A stretch of DNA of 26,913 bases from Nitrosotalea sp. (GTDB taxonomy: Archaea > Halobacteriota > Syntropharchaeia > Alkanophagales > Methanospirareceae): NCBI GenBank assembly GCA_020725315.1, contig DYFG01000007.1:1-26913 (forward strand). Direction: 5' to 3'. Shown one piece after another: positions 15,757 through 23,952 of this stretch. The notes below the pieces were generated by a model that ran no database searches, was not told where the DNA came from, and saw only the letters and a list, made by a program, of their open reading frames with translations. The number at the start of each line of letters is the position of its first letter. Position 1 is the stretch's first letter. Both the position numbers and the translations under genes were made by a program.

Positions 15757-15898
15757 GGAACAGTAGCCGAACATGCCTATGCTCATACGGGTGCCCAGAA
15801 AGACTCGGAGCGACGCGAGCAATAGTTGCTAGCATTATGCGGTACGTTTCGCATGTGACTATTTATTGAATATGCCGATATTACTGAACGTGGACATT

Positions 15899-17032
15899 AT
15901 GGCTTATCAAATTTGCACCAAGACAGTGATGGATACATCCGATCCCATGATTACTTTCGATCAGGATGGAATATCTAACTATTACTGGGATTTTCAGAAG
16001 GTAGTGACACCAAATTGGCACCCGGACGAGCAAGGGCGACTCGAGCTCGAACGACACGTCGATGCAATTAAGAATGCAGGCAGGGGGCTGGATTTCGACT
16101 GTCTGTTGGGCCTAAGTGGTGGAGTTGATAGTTCCTATATGCTGCACACGATGGTTACACAGTTCGGCTTACGGCCACTGGTATTCCATGTAGATGGTGG
16201 CTGGAATTCGGAATTGGCAGTCCATAACATTCATGTGCTGGTGGATAAACTTGAGCTGGATCTTTACACAGAGGTCATCAACTGGGAAGAGATGAAGGAC
16301 TTCCAGTTGGCATGGTTCAAGTCAGGTGTGCCGCACATTGATATTCCGCAGGACCATGCGTTTATCGCTGTGCTATACAAGTTCGCAGAGAAGTATGGCA
16401 TTAAGACAATTCTTAATGGTGGCAACGTATCAACGGAATGCGTCGTCATGCCGTACCAATACTATTATTGGGGCACCGATATGGTGCATATCCGCGACAT
16501 AATCAGTCAGTTCGGCACAGTGCCAATGAAAACCTACCCCTTTAGTTCGGTTTTCCGCCACAAGATTTATCTGCGGTACCTCAAAGGAGTCAAGGTATTC
16601 AAACCACTTAATTTCATGCCTTATACGAAACAGTTGGCGGTTGAATTGCTGTCAAAAGAATATGGCTGGAAGCCTTATCCGCAAAAGCACTTCGAATCCC
16701 GTTTTACTCGATTTTATGAGGGGTATTGGCTGCCAACCCGTTTTGGCTTTGATGTGAGGCGAAATCAGTTTTCAAGTTTGATCTTAACGGGGCAGATGAC
16801 CCGAGAGGAAGCATTGGAGGAGCTTAATAAGCCTCCCTATGACCCTGAAACTATAGAGCAAGACTTCGCGTATATTGCTACCAAACTCGGCATCACGCCG
16901 GATGAATTGCGTGGTTATCATGAGATGCCAAAGAAGTATTACTGGAATTATCGCAATCAACACAGATTGCTGAGTCTTATAGAAAAAACTGTTTCGACGC
17001 TAAAAATTGGTCGTCGTGGTGGCGCTTTCTGA
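15899..17032 (+). CDS. wbpG: WbpG/PseA-type N-acetyl sugar amidotransferase (synthetase subunit)
   Basis: The 377-residue protein has the PP-loop ATP pyrophosphatase motif LLGLSGGVDSSYMLH near residues 70-84 and the family opening YQICTKTVMDTSDPMITFD. With HisH- and HisF-like partners, WbpG converts an N-acetyl group of a sugar to an acetamidino group using glutamine-derived ammonia and ATP; PseA does so for pseudaminic acid. The ATG at 15899 is chosen because homologues start there (MAYQIC) and GTGGA lies just upstream; TTG 15866 or ATG 15872 would add residues outside the conserved region. The cysteine pairs usual near the N-terminus are mostly replaced: CTKT instead of CxxC, and GISNYY where a second pair normally sits. 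Its stop overlaps hisH by one base (TGATG). Confidence 0.85.
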   Translation: MAYQICTKTVMDTSDPMITFDQDGISNYYWDFQKVVTPNWHPDEQGRLELERHVDAIKNAGRGLDFDCLLGLSGGVDSSYMLHTMVTQFGLRPLVFHVDGGWNSELAVHNIHVLVDKLELDLYTEVINWEEMKDFQLAWFKSGVPHIDIPQDHAFIAVLYKFAEKYGIKTILNGGNVSTECVVMPYQYYYWGTDMVHIRDIISQFGTVPMKTYPFSSVFRHKIYLRYLKGVKVFKPLNFMPYTKQLAVELLSKEYGWKPYPQKHFESRFTRFYEGYWLPTRFGFDVRRNQFSSLILTGQMTREEALEELNKPPYDPETIEQDFAYIATKLGITPDELRGYHEMPKKYYWNYRNQHRLLSLIEKTVSTLKIGRRGGAF

Positions 17033-17640
17033 TGATCACCTTGGTTAATTACGGTCTGGGTAACATTCAGGCCTTTATAAATATCTACAAACGCTTGAAT
17101 ATTCCTGTTCGGGTCGCGCAGTCCGCCGATGAATTGGCGGGGGCCGAAAAAATTATACTGCCCGGAGTGGGTGCATTCGACTGGGCTATGACTAAGCTAG
17201 ATGCTTCAGGTATGCGTGCTGCACTTGATGATTTGGTGCTGGCGCAACATAGACCGGTGCTGGGTGTATGCGTTGGTATGCAGATGATGGCTCGACGTAG
17301 TGATGAGGGTGCTAAGTCAGGATTGGGGTGGTTTGACGCTGAAGTAAAGCGTTTCGACGAAAGTAAATTCTGGCACAAGACTCACTTGCCCCATATGGGG
17401 TGGAATGATGTTGTTCCGACATCGGGCGCCTTGTTCAGGGGGCTGGAGTCGCCACGTTTTTATTTCCTTCATTCTTACTATTTTTCGCCGGGCGACCCAG
17501 CTCAAATGCTGGCTACTACCGATTACAACGGGATATTTACCTCGGCAGTTTGCAATGGACATATATTCGGGGTGCAATTTCATCCAGAAAAGAGTCACCA
17601 TTGGGGAGTCCAGTTGCTGAAAAATTTTGCCGAGTTATAA
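17032..17640 (+). CDS. hisH: HisH-like glutamine amidotransferase subunit for sugar amidination
   Basis: The 202-residue class I glutamine amidotransferase has the oxyanion-region ILPGVGAFDWAM, the nucleophile Cys80 in GVCVGMQMM and the HisxGlu dyad region in GVQFHPEKSHHWG. All three catalytic elements are present. It hydrolyses glutamine and delivers ammonia to a HisF-like partner. Because it sits between WbpG and a HisF with no other histidine gene nearby, it is the HisH2-type accessory copy of surface-polysaccharide loci, not the histidine-pathway enzyme. The start overlaps the wbpG stop and the hisF gene begins 3 bases after its stop. Confidence 0.9.
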   Translation: MITLVNYGLGNIQAFINIYKRLNIPVRVAQSADELAGAEKIILPGVGAFDWAMTKLDASGMRAALDDLVLAQHRPVLGVCVGMQMMARRSDEGAKSGLGWFDAEVKRFDESKFWHKTHLPHMGWNDVVPTSGALFRGLESPRFYFLHSYYFSPGDPAQMLATTDYNGIFTSAVCNGHIFGVQFHPEKSHHWGVQLLKNFAEL

Positions 17641-17643
17641 ACG

Positions 17644-18426
17644 ATGCTACGTCCGCGAGTTATCCCCTGTCTTCTGATTCATAATGGTGGTTTGGTTAAG
17701 ACGGTCCGTTTTTCTGAGCCGAAATATGTTGGTGATCCGATCAATGCAGTTCGTATTTTCAACGAGAAAGAAGTCGACGAGTTAATCGTCACTGATATCG
17801 ATGCTGCCGTTCTTGGGCGTGAGCCAGACTACTCCCTAATATCTAATCTTGCGGCCGAGTGCCGCATGCCTCTGTGTTATGGCGGCGGTGTGAAAACGCC
17901 TGAGCAGGTTGAGCGAATCATCAGCCTAGGGGTGGAGAAGGTGGCGATTAGCAGCGCAGCTATCCAGACGCCGGAACTGATTTCTCAATCAGCACAGCGG
18001 GTAGGAAACCAGAGCATTGTGGTTGTGCTAGATGTCAGAAAAACTGGTCTGCTTCGACGTTACGAGGTGTTCACCCACAACGGAAGCCGTGCAACCGGCC
18101 TCAGTCCGGTGGACTTTGCGCGAAAGGCCGAATCGCTGGGGGCGGGAGAGATTTTGGTCAATTCGATCGACCAGGATGGCATGATGGAAGGGTATGACAC
18201 CGCGCTAATTGATCAAGTTCGCGACGCCGTCAGTGTCCCGCTGTCGGTGCTGGGCGGGGCGGGCACTCTCACCGATATAGAGGGTTTGATAAGGCGCTAC
18301 GGCATTATCGGTGCCGCAGCCGGCAGCCTGTTTGTCTTCAAGGGCAAGTATCGCGCGGTTTTGATTCAATATCCGACTCCCGTAGAGAAAGATGCGGTAT
18401 GTGCCGTCGCTACGGATTTGGTATAA
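17644..18426 (+). CDS. hisF: HisF-like ammonia-channel/synthase subunit for sugar amidination
   Basis: The 260-residue beta-alpha barrel starts MLRPRVIPCLLIHNGGLVKT and continues with GDPINAVRIFNEKEVDELIVTD, MPLCYGGGVKT, VEKVAISSAA, VVVLDVRKTG and VNSIDQDGMMEGYD, clearly HisF. The catalytic Asp11 of true cyclases (in the family motif PCLDV) is Leu here, while the Asp in VLDVRK is kept. The barrel is therefore expected to pass ammonia from HisH rather than to form the imidazole ring. This is the pattern of the second HisF copies found next to wbpG. It likely forms a complex with the two preceding gene products. Confidence 0.9.
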   Translation: MLRPRVIPCLLIHNGGLVKTVRFSEPKYVGDPINAVRIFNEKEVDELIVTDIDAAVLGREPDYSLISNLAAECRMPLCYGGGVKTPEQVERIISLGVEKVAISSAAIQTPELISQSAQRVGNQSIVVVLDVRKTGLLRRYEVFTHNGSRATGLSPVDFARKAESLGAGEILVNSIDQDGMMEGYDTALIDQVRDAVSVPLSVLGGAGTLTDIEGLIRRYGIIGAAAGSLFVFKGKYRAVLIQYPTPVEKDAVCAVATDLV

Positions 18427-18458
18427 CACTAATCTGAATTGTCAGGAAAATCGGGCTT

Positions 18459-19487
18459 ATGTTCAGTAACAGCGTTCTTCTAATTACCGGTGGCACTGGT
18501 TCCTTTGGTAACGCCGTGCTGCGCCGTTTTATCGATTCCGATCTACGCGAGATTCGCATACTCAGTCGCGATGAGAAGAAACAGGATGACATGCGCAAGA
18601 AGTACCATAATCCGAAATTGAAATTTTATATCGGAGATGTGCGTGATTATCAGTCTGTCCTGAATGCAGTTCGGGGCGTGGATTATATCTACCATGCCGC
18701 GGCACTTAAGCAGGTGCCGTCGTGCGAATTTCACCCAATGGAAGCGGTGAAGACCAATGTCCTGGGCACGGAAAATGTGCTGGAAGCGGCTATTAACTGC
18801 GGGGTGAAACGCGTGGTGTGCCTGAGTACCGATAAGGCGGTATATCCAATCAATGCTATGGGTATATCCAAGGCGATGATGGAGAAGGTAATCGTCGCCA
18901 AGTCGCGCAGCAGCAATTCCACGGTGATATGTGCCACTCGCTACGGCAATGTGATGGCCTCGCGTGGATCGGTAATTCCATTGTTTGTAGAACAGATTAA
19001 GGCTGGGAGGCCGCTTACTATCACTGACCCGCACATGACTCGTTTCATGATGACGCTGGATGATGCAGTGGATCTGGTTCTATATGCGTTCGAGCATGGT
19101 AATCCTGGAGATATTTATGTGCAGAAGGCGCCAGCAGCCACTATAGAGACCTTGGCGCAAGCATTGACGCGTCTGTTGGGTGTGTCCGAGCACGATGTCA
19201 ATATTATTGGTACGCGCCATGGCGAAAAATTATTTGAGGTGCTTCTCAGTCGTGAGGAGATGGTTTCCGCGGAAGATTTGGGTGGCTATTACCGTGTGCC
19301 TCCTGATTTGCGTGACTTGAACTATGGCAAGTTTATTGAACAGGGTGAGGTCAAGATATCCGAGGCGGTTGAATATAATTCGCATAACACCAATCGGCTG
19401 GATGTCGATGGTATGCAGGCGTTGCTGATGAAACTGCGATTCATGCAGGCGGCTGCACGAGGCGATTATATCGAGCCCGAAGAGTGA
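18459..19487 (+). CDS. fnlA: UDP-GlcNAc 4,6-dehydratase/5-epimerase, FnlA/WbjB/CapE
   Basis: The 342-residue protein has the Rossmann motif LLITGGTGSFGNAVLRRF, LSRDEKKQDDMRKKY, AAALKQVPSCEFHP, and the active site LSTDKAVYPINAMGISKAMMEK, in which Met-x-x-x-Lys replaces the usual Tyr-x-x-x-Lys, as is normal for this branch. The enzyme starts UDP-L-FucNAc synthesis by oxidising C4, removing the C6 hydroxyl and inverting C5 of UDP-GlcNAc. The order fnlA-fnlB-fnlC is the same as in P. aeruginosa O11 (wbjBCD), E. coli O26 and S. aureus cap5EFG. It begins 32 bases after hisF, one of the larger gaps in this half of the operon. Confidence 0.93.
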   Translation: MFSNSVLLITGGTGSFGNAVLRRFIDSDLREIRILSRDEKKQDDMRKKYHNPKLKFYIGDVRDYQSVLNAVRGVDYIYHAAALKQVPSCEFHPMEAVKTNVLGTENVLEAAINCGVKRVVCLSTDKAVYPINAMGISKAMMEKVIVAKSRSSNSTVICATRYGNVMASRGSVIPLFVEQIKAGRPLTITDPHMTRFMMTLDDAVDLVLYAFEHGNPGDIYVQKAPAATIETLAQALTRLLGVSEHDVNIIGTRHGEKLFEVLLSREEMVSAEDLGGYYRVPPDLRDLNYGKFIEQGEVKISEAVEYNSHNTNRLDVDGMQALLMKLRFMQAAARGDYIEPEE

Positions 19488-19504
19488 TTCGGCTGGGATA
19501 AAAA

Positions 19505-20611
19505 ATGCGTATTTTAGTTACAGGAGCTCGCGGCTTCATTGGCAAAAATCTCGTTGTTCGTCTGGGAGAGTTGGCAGACACTGAGGTGCTGCAGTTCGCC
19601 CGCGGCGACAGCGAAGAGAAACTTGCTGCTCTAGTTGCGCAGGCGGATGCGGTTGTGCATCTGGCGGGCGAGAATCGACCTGTTGATATTGCCGATTTTA
19701 CCCGGGTCAACACGGAGCTTACCCGCACACTATGCGAGATGATTCGAGCGACAGAGCGGTCTATCCCTTTGATTCTGGCATCGTCCACGCAGATAGAGCG
19801 CGACAATCCCTATGGTCAAAGTAAACGTACTGCAGAGCAAGTGGTCGAGGCATTTTCCCGCGAGACGGGCAACCCCTCAGTAATTTATCGCTTGCCGGGC
19901 GTTTTTGGCAAGTGGTGCAAGCCAAACTACAACTCGGTGGTTGCTACCTTTTGCCACAATATTGCTCGTGACCTGCCGATCCAGATCAACGATGCGGCAG
20001 CTAGTTTGCGTCTCGTTTATGTCGATGATGTGATTGACGAATTTATCCGTGTTCTGGAGTACCCTCAATCTGGCTTGGCCTGGGGTGAGGTTGCTCCGGA
20101 GTATGTTATTACATTGGGCGAGCTCGCCGAGCAGATACTTGCCTTCCGGAATTGCCGTACCACCTTGGTTTCGGAGCGGGTTGGTGCAGCACTTCCCCGT
20201 GCGCTCTATTCCACCTATGTTAGTTATCTGCCACCTGAACGTTTTACCTACGATCTACCGAAGTATGGTGATGAACGCGGTGTATTTGTTGAGATGCTCA
20301 AGACGCCTGATTGTGGGCAGTTTTCGTTCTTTACCGTGCATCCAAAGGTGACGCGAGGCTCCCATTATCACCACGCCAAAACGGAGAAGTTTTTGGTTGC
20401 CAGCGGCGTTGCACGAATGCGTTTCCGACAGTTGATTACGGGTGAGACTTACGAGGTAACGGTGTCTGGTGACAAACCACAGGTAGTAGATACCATACCG
20501 GGCTGGGTGCACGACATCACCAATATTGGAGATTCTGAGGTGGTGGTGATGCTGTGGGCCAACGAAGTTTTCGATCGTCGGCGTCCTGACTGTATTCCTC
20601 GTGAAGTCTGA
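19505..20611 (+). CDS. fnlB: UDP-2-acetamido-2,6-dideoxy-hexos-4-ulose reductase, FnlB/WbjC/CapF
   Basis: This 368-residue bifunctional protein has an N-terminal NADPH-binding short-chain dehydrogenase domain (LVTGARGFIGKNL, VHLAGENRP, then the YGQSK catalytic motif) and, from about residue 245, a C-terminal cupin domain with GSHYHHAKTEKFLV carrying the metal-binding histidines. In CapF the cupin epimerises C3 and the dehydrogenase domain reduces C4, giving UDP-L-6-deoxytalosamine. Length and domain order are typical. It starts 17 bases after fnlA and ends 11 bases before fnlC. Confidence 0.93.
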   Translation: MRILVTGARGFIGKNLVVRLGELADTEVLQFARGDSEEKLAALVAQADAVVHLAGENRPVDIADFTRVNTELTRTLCEMIRATERSIPLILASSTQIERDNPYGQSKRTAEQVVEAFSRETGNPSVIYRLPGVFGKWCKPNYNSVVATFCHNIARDLPIQINDAAASLRLVYVDDVIDEFIRVLEYPQSGLAWGEVAPEYVITLGELAEQILAFRNCRTTLVSERVGAALPRALYSTYVSYLPPERFTYDLPKYGDERGVFVEMLKTPDCGQFSFFTVHPKVTRGSHYHHAKTEKFLVASGVARMRFRQLITGETYEVTVSGDKPQVVDTIPGWVHDITNIGDSEVVVMLWANEVFDRRRPDCIPREV

Positions 20612-20622
20612 CAAGGTTGGAT

Positions 20623-21753
20623 ATGAAAAAGCTTAAAGTCGTGACTGTGGTAGGCACGCGGCCTGAGATCATCCGTCTCTCACGTGTTTTGGCGCGGTTG
20701 GATAAGTACTGTGATCATGTGCTGGTACACACCGGCCAGAACTACGACTATGAATTGAACCAGATTTTCTTTGACGATCTGGGGATACGGAAGCCTGATC
20801 ACTTCCTGGATGCCGCGGGGAGCAGCGGCGCGGAAACTATCGGTAAGGTTATCATTGCTATGGATGCGGTGTTGGCCAAGGAAATGCCGGATGCCATGCT
20901 GGTGCTGGGGGATACAAACAGTTGCATGTCTGTGCTGCCTGCCAAGCGTCGTAAGATTCCGATCTTCCATATGGAGGCGGGGAATCGTTGCTTTGATATG
21001 CGGGTGCCGGAGGAGATCAATCGCCGTATCGTTGATCATACGGCGGACATCAACCTCACCTACAGCTCAATTGCTCGCGAGTACCTGCTGAAGGAGGGGT
21101 TGCCGGCGGACATGGTGATCAAAACCGGCAGCCCGATGAACGAAGTGCTGATGCATTACAGGGAGGAAATAGAGGCCTCGGATGTGTTGGGGCGTCTTGG
21201 GCTTGAAGATCGACAGTTTTTCCTGGTGAGCGCGCATCGCGAAGAGAATATCGAGTCCGACAAGAACTTCGGCAAGCTGGTGGACGTGCTCAACGCCATG
21301 GCAGAGACCTACAGCCTGCCAGTCATCGTCTCGACGCATCCCAGAACACAGAAGCGAATTGACGCATCCGGGGCAAAGTTCAATGACCATGTCAGGCTGC
21401 TCAAGCCTCTGGGGTTCACGGACTACAACAAGCTTCAGCTCGCAGCCAGGGCGGTGTTGTCGGACAGCGGGACGATCAATGAGGAGTCTTCAATTCTGAA
21501 TTTTCCTGCGCTGAATCTGCGCGAGGCGCATGAGCGACCGGAGGGCATGGAAGAGGCGGCGGTGATGATGGTTGGGCTGGAGGTGGAGCGCGTCATACAG
21601 GCCTTGGCCATCCTCGACGGTCAGCCGCGTGGACAGGAACGCCTGCTGCGGCAGGTGGCGGATTACAGCATGCCTAACGTATCCGATAAGGTGGTGCGGA
21701 TTATCCATAGCTACACCGATTACGTTAATCGGGTGGTCTGGAAAAAATATTGA
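20623..21753 (+). CDS. fnlC: UDP-L-N-acetyl-pneumosamine 2-epimerase, FnlC/WbjD/CapG (UDP-L-FucNAc forming)
   Basis: The 376-residue protein is a non-hydrolysing UDP-GlcNAc 2-epimerase relative: VVTVVGTRPEIIRLSRVLA at the N-terminus, VHTGQNYDYELNQIFFDDL, VLGDTNSCMS, FHMEAGNRCFD, SAHREENIES and VLSDSGTINEES near the C-terminus. In this gene order it inverts C2 of UDP-N-acetyl-L-pneumosamine to give UDP-L-FucNAc. The ATG at 20623 is preferred to the upstream TTG at 20617, since the conserved strand follows directly. The adjacent WbuB-type transferase is the expected user of the product. Confidence 0.92.
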   Translation: MKKLKVVTVVGTRPEIIRLSRVLARLDKYCDHVLVHTGQNYDYELNQIFFDDLGIRKPDHFLDAAGSSGAETIGKVIIAMDAVLAKEMPDAMLVLGDTNSCMSVLPAKRRKIPIFHMEAGNRCFDMRVPEEINRRIVDHTADINLTYSSIAREYLLKEGLPADMVIKTGSPMNEVLMHYREEIEASDVLGRLGLEDRQFFLVSAHREENIESDKNFGKLVDVLNAMAETYSLPVIVSTHPRTQKRIDASGAKFNDHVRLLKPLGFTDYNKLQLAARAVLSDSGTINEESSILNFPALNLREAHERPEGMEEAAVMMVGLEVERVIQALAILDGQPRGQERLLRQVADYSMPNVSDKVVRIIHSYTDYVNRVVWKKY

Positions 21754-21763
21754 TATCGCCGCT

Positions 21764-23011
21764 ATGCGCCTTTTAGTGGTGACTCAATATTTCTGGCCGG
21801 AAAATTTCAGAATTAACGAGCTGGTGGCTGATTTTCGTGACAGAGGGCATGACGTTACGGTTCTTACCGGGTGGCCGAACTACCCAGCCGGGAAAGTGTT
21901 TAGTGATTTTCGACAGAACCCGAAGCAATATGCCAGTTTTGAGGGAGCGCGCGTGCTACGGGTTCCCCTGCTGCCGCGGGGTCGAGGCGGGGTGCGCCTC
22001 ATTCTGAATTACTTATCGTTTGCCCTTAGCGCCTCGGTGTTGGGGTTGTGGAAGCTGCGCGGAAAAGGGTTTGATGCAGTGCTGGTTTATGAACCTTCTC
22101 CAATCACAATCGGTATCCCCGGGGCTGTCATGCGCGCAGCCAAGCGTGCGCCGATGGCGTTCTGGGTTTTGGATCTATGGCCAGAAACCCTGAAGGCTGT
22201 GGGAGTTGTCAATTCCGAAAGGCTACTGCGATGGGTTGGTCATTTGGTGAGTTGGATCTACAGGCGCTGTGATCTGATTCTGGCCCAATCCAGAAGCTTC
22301 ATCGGGAATATCGCCCGGTATGCGCCCGAGAAGGCACGGATTGAGTACTTTCCGGCTTGGGCGGATGATGTGTTCCGATCAGAACTGCCGGTCGAACCCG
22401 CCACAGAAATTCCACCGGCCCCCGGGATGTTTACTGTCATGTTTGCAGGAAACATTGGTGAGGCACAGGACTTTCCCGCCATACTCGAAGCTGCCGAAGT
22501 GTTGCGGGCGCGTGACGACATACGCTGGGTCATCGTCGGTGATGGTCGTATGTCAGATTGGGTCTCTGCTCAGATTCAGCAGCGCCAATTGACAGGTAAT
22601 GTCTTGATGATGGGGCGTCATCCGCTGGAGCGCATGCCCGCGTTTTTTGCGCACGCTGATGCGCTGCTGGTGAGCCTTAAGGCTGACCCTATCTTTGCTC
22701 TGACTATTCCTGGGAAGATGCAGGCCTATTTTGGCGCAGGCATTCCCATACTGGCAATGCTTGATGGAGAAGGAGCTGATATTGTGGCTGATGCTGAGGC
22801 GGGGTTTGTGTCCCCAGCGGGGAATGGGCTAGCCCTAGCTGAAAATGTGACAAAACTCGCTGCATTGGACAAGACGATACGGAGCCGTATGGGGGAGAAC
22901 GGTCGACGCTTTTGCGCTGCTCAGTTCGACCGGACTGCACTAATGAGTCGCCTGGAAATGTGGATTGATGAGATGGTCATCAGGAATAGCAGCAAGCGGA
23001 GTGGGCTGTGA
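21764..23011 (+). CDS. wbuB: GT4-family glycosyltransferase, WbuB/WbjE-like (L-FucNAc transferase)
   Basis: The 415-residue GT-B protein starts MRLLVVTQYFWPENFRINEL, followed by VTVLTGWPNYPAG, an opening typical of WbuB of E. coli O26 and WbjE of P. aeruginosa. The C-terminal nucleotide-binding domain has VMFAGNIGEAQDFPAILEAA, VIVGDGRMSDW and a PGKMQAYFGAGIPIL acidic/Glu-site region. These enzymes transfer L-FucNAc to the primed undecaprenyl-linked GlcNAc- or QuiNAc-type sugar. The frame is open far upstream inside fnlC, but the ATG at 21764 is 10 bases after the fnlC stop and fits homologues. Its stop overlaps the next GTG start (GTGA). Confidence 0.85.
   Translation: MRLLVVTQYFWPENFRINELVADFRDRGHDVTVLTGWPNYPAGKVFSDFRQNPKQYASFEGARVLRVPLLPRGRGGVRLILNYLSFALSASVLGLWKLRGKGFDAVLVYEPSPITIGIPGAVMRAAKRAPMAFWVLDLWPETLKAVGVVNSERLLRWVGHLVSWIYRRCDLILAQSRSFIGNIARYAPEKARIEYFPAWADDVFRSELPVEPATEIPPAPGMFTVMFAGNIGEAQDFPAILEAAEVLRARDDIRWVIVGDGRMSDWVSAQIQQRQLTGNVLMMGRHPLERMPAFFAHADALLVSLKADPIFALTIPGKMQAYFGAGIPILAMLDGEGADIVADAEAGFVSPAGNGLALAENVTKLAALDKTIRSRMGENGRRFCAAQFDRTALMSRLEMWIDEMVIRNSSKRSGL
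22998..23001 (+). promoter_or_regulatory. Ribosome binding site for a GTG start
   Basis: GGAG with a 6-base spacer to the GTG at 23008. The GTG overlaps the preceding stop as GTGA and is followed at once by ILVTGANGFVG, so it is the likely start of the wbpV-like gene. Confidence 0.55.
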
Positions 23012-23952
23012 TTCTTGTTACGGGAGCAAACGGCTTTGTTGGCAACGCCCTGTGTAATACGCTGAGGATGGCTGGTCTGCCGGTACGTGCTGCTGTTCGT
23101 GATCCCTTCAAGCAATTGACCGGTGTCGAATCAGTAATTGTTGAGAGTATCGATGCCACCATCGATTGGGCGGCGGCGTTAAATGGCGTTCAGAGTATCG
23201 TTCACCTCGCCGCTCGTGTGCACGTCATGGATGAGCGGGCTGCCGATCCATTAGATGAATTTCGTCGCACGAATGTGGACGGCACAGTGAATCTGGCTCG
23301 ACAGGCGGCGGCCGCCGGGGTGAAGCGTTTTGTCTTTCTTAGTTCCATCAAGGTGAATGGCGAATCGACCCAACCGGGTTGCTCTTTTTCTGCCGACGAT
23401 CCGCCGGCTCCAGAAGATCCCTACGGGATTTCCAAGCATGAGGCTGAATTGGCGCTTCGAAGAGTGGCGGAACAGACGGGTATGGAGGTGGTCGTCATTC
23501 GACCGCCGCTTGTGTATGGGCCAGGGGTGAAAGCCAATTTTGCTGCCATGATGCGTTGGTTGGCCCGGGGGGTGCCATTGCCGCTGGCGGCTGTCACCGA
23601 TAACCGACGCAGTCTGGTCGCGCTGGACAACCTGGTTGATCTTATCGTGACCTGCTTGAACCACCCTGCGGCCGCCAATCAGACTTTCCTGGTGAGTGAT
23701 GGTGAAGACCTGTCAACGGCCGATTTGCTAAAGCGCATGGGGCTGGCGCTGGGCAAACCTGCCCGCCTGTTTTTTGTGCCTCCGGGATTACTCAGGTTTG
23801 GTGCTGCTATGGTCAACAAGCCCGGTATTTACCAGAGGCTTTGCGGTTCTTTGCAGGTGGACATCAGCAAGACCCGGCAATTGCTGGATTGGAAGCCTCC
23901 CTTGACAGTTGATGAAGGTTTGCGATGGGCAGCTCAAGGGCTGCGTGGATGA
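23008..23952 (+). CDS. wbpV: UDP-4-keto-sugar reductase/epimerase, WbpV-like
   Basis: The 314-residue extended short-chain dehydrogenase has ILVTGANGFVGNALC, VHLAARVHVMDE, FVFLSSIKVNGEST and the catalytic YGISK. The phrases RRSLVALDNLVDLI and the C-terminal DISKTRQLLDWKPPLTV are typical of the WbpV group. In P. aeruginosa serotypes with QuiNAc-containing O-antigen, WbpV reduces the 4-keto product of WbpM to UDP-D-QuiNAc; a 4-epimer such as FucNAc is the alternative. It starts with GTG, overlaps the previous stop by 4 bases and the next gene also by 4 bases (ATGA). GC is higher here than upstream, like the wbpM end. Confidence 0.8.
   Translation: MILVTGANGFVGNALCNTLRMAGLPVRAAVRDPFKQLTGVESVIVESIDATIDWAAALNGVQSIVHLAARVHVMDERAADPLDEFRRTNVDGTVNLARQAAAAGVKRFVFLSSIKVNGESTQPGCSFSADDPPAPEDPYGISKHEAELALRRVAEQTGMEVVVIRPPLVYGPGVKANFAAMMRWLARGVPLPLAAVTDNRRSLVALDNLVDLIVTCLNHPAAANQTFLVSDGEDLSTADLLKRMGLALGKPARLFFVPPGLLRFGAAMVNKPGIYQRLCGSLQVDISKTRQLLDWKPPLTVDEGLRWAAQGLRG

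Noticed and set aside
15774..15834. 19-codon ORF in the gap before wbpG
   Set aside because: Too short, no ribosome binding site and no coupling with either neighbour.
17032..18426. Histidine biosynthesis operon fragment
   Set aside because: Only HisH and HisF occur, next to WbpG, and HisF lacks Asp11; this is the sugar-amidination set.
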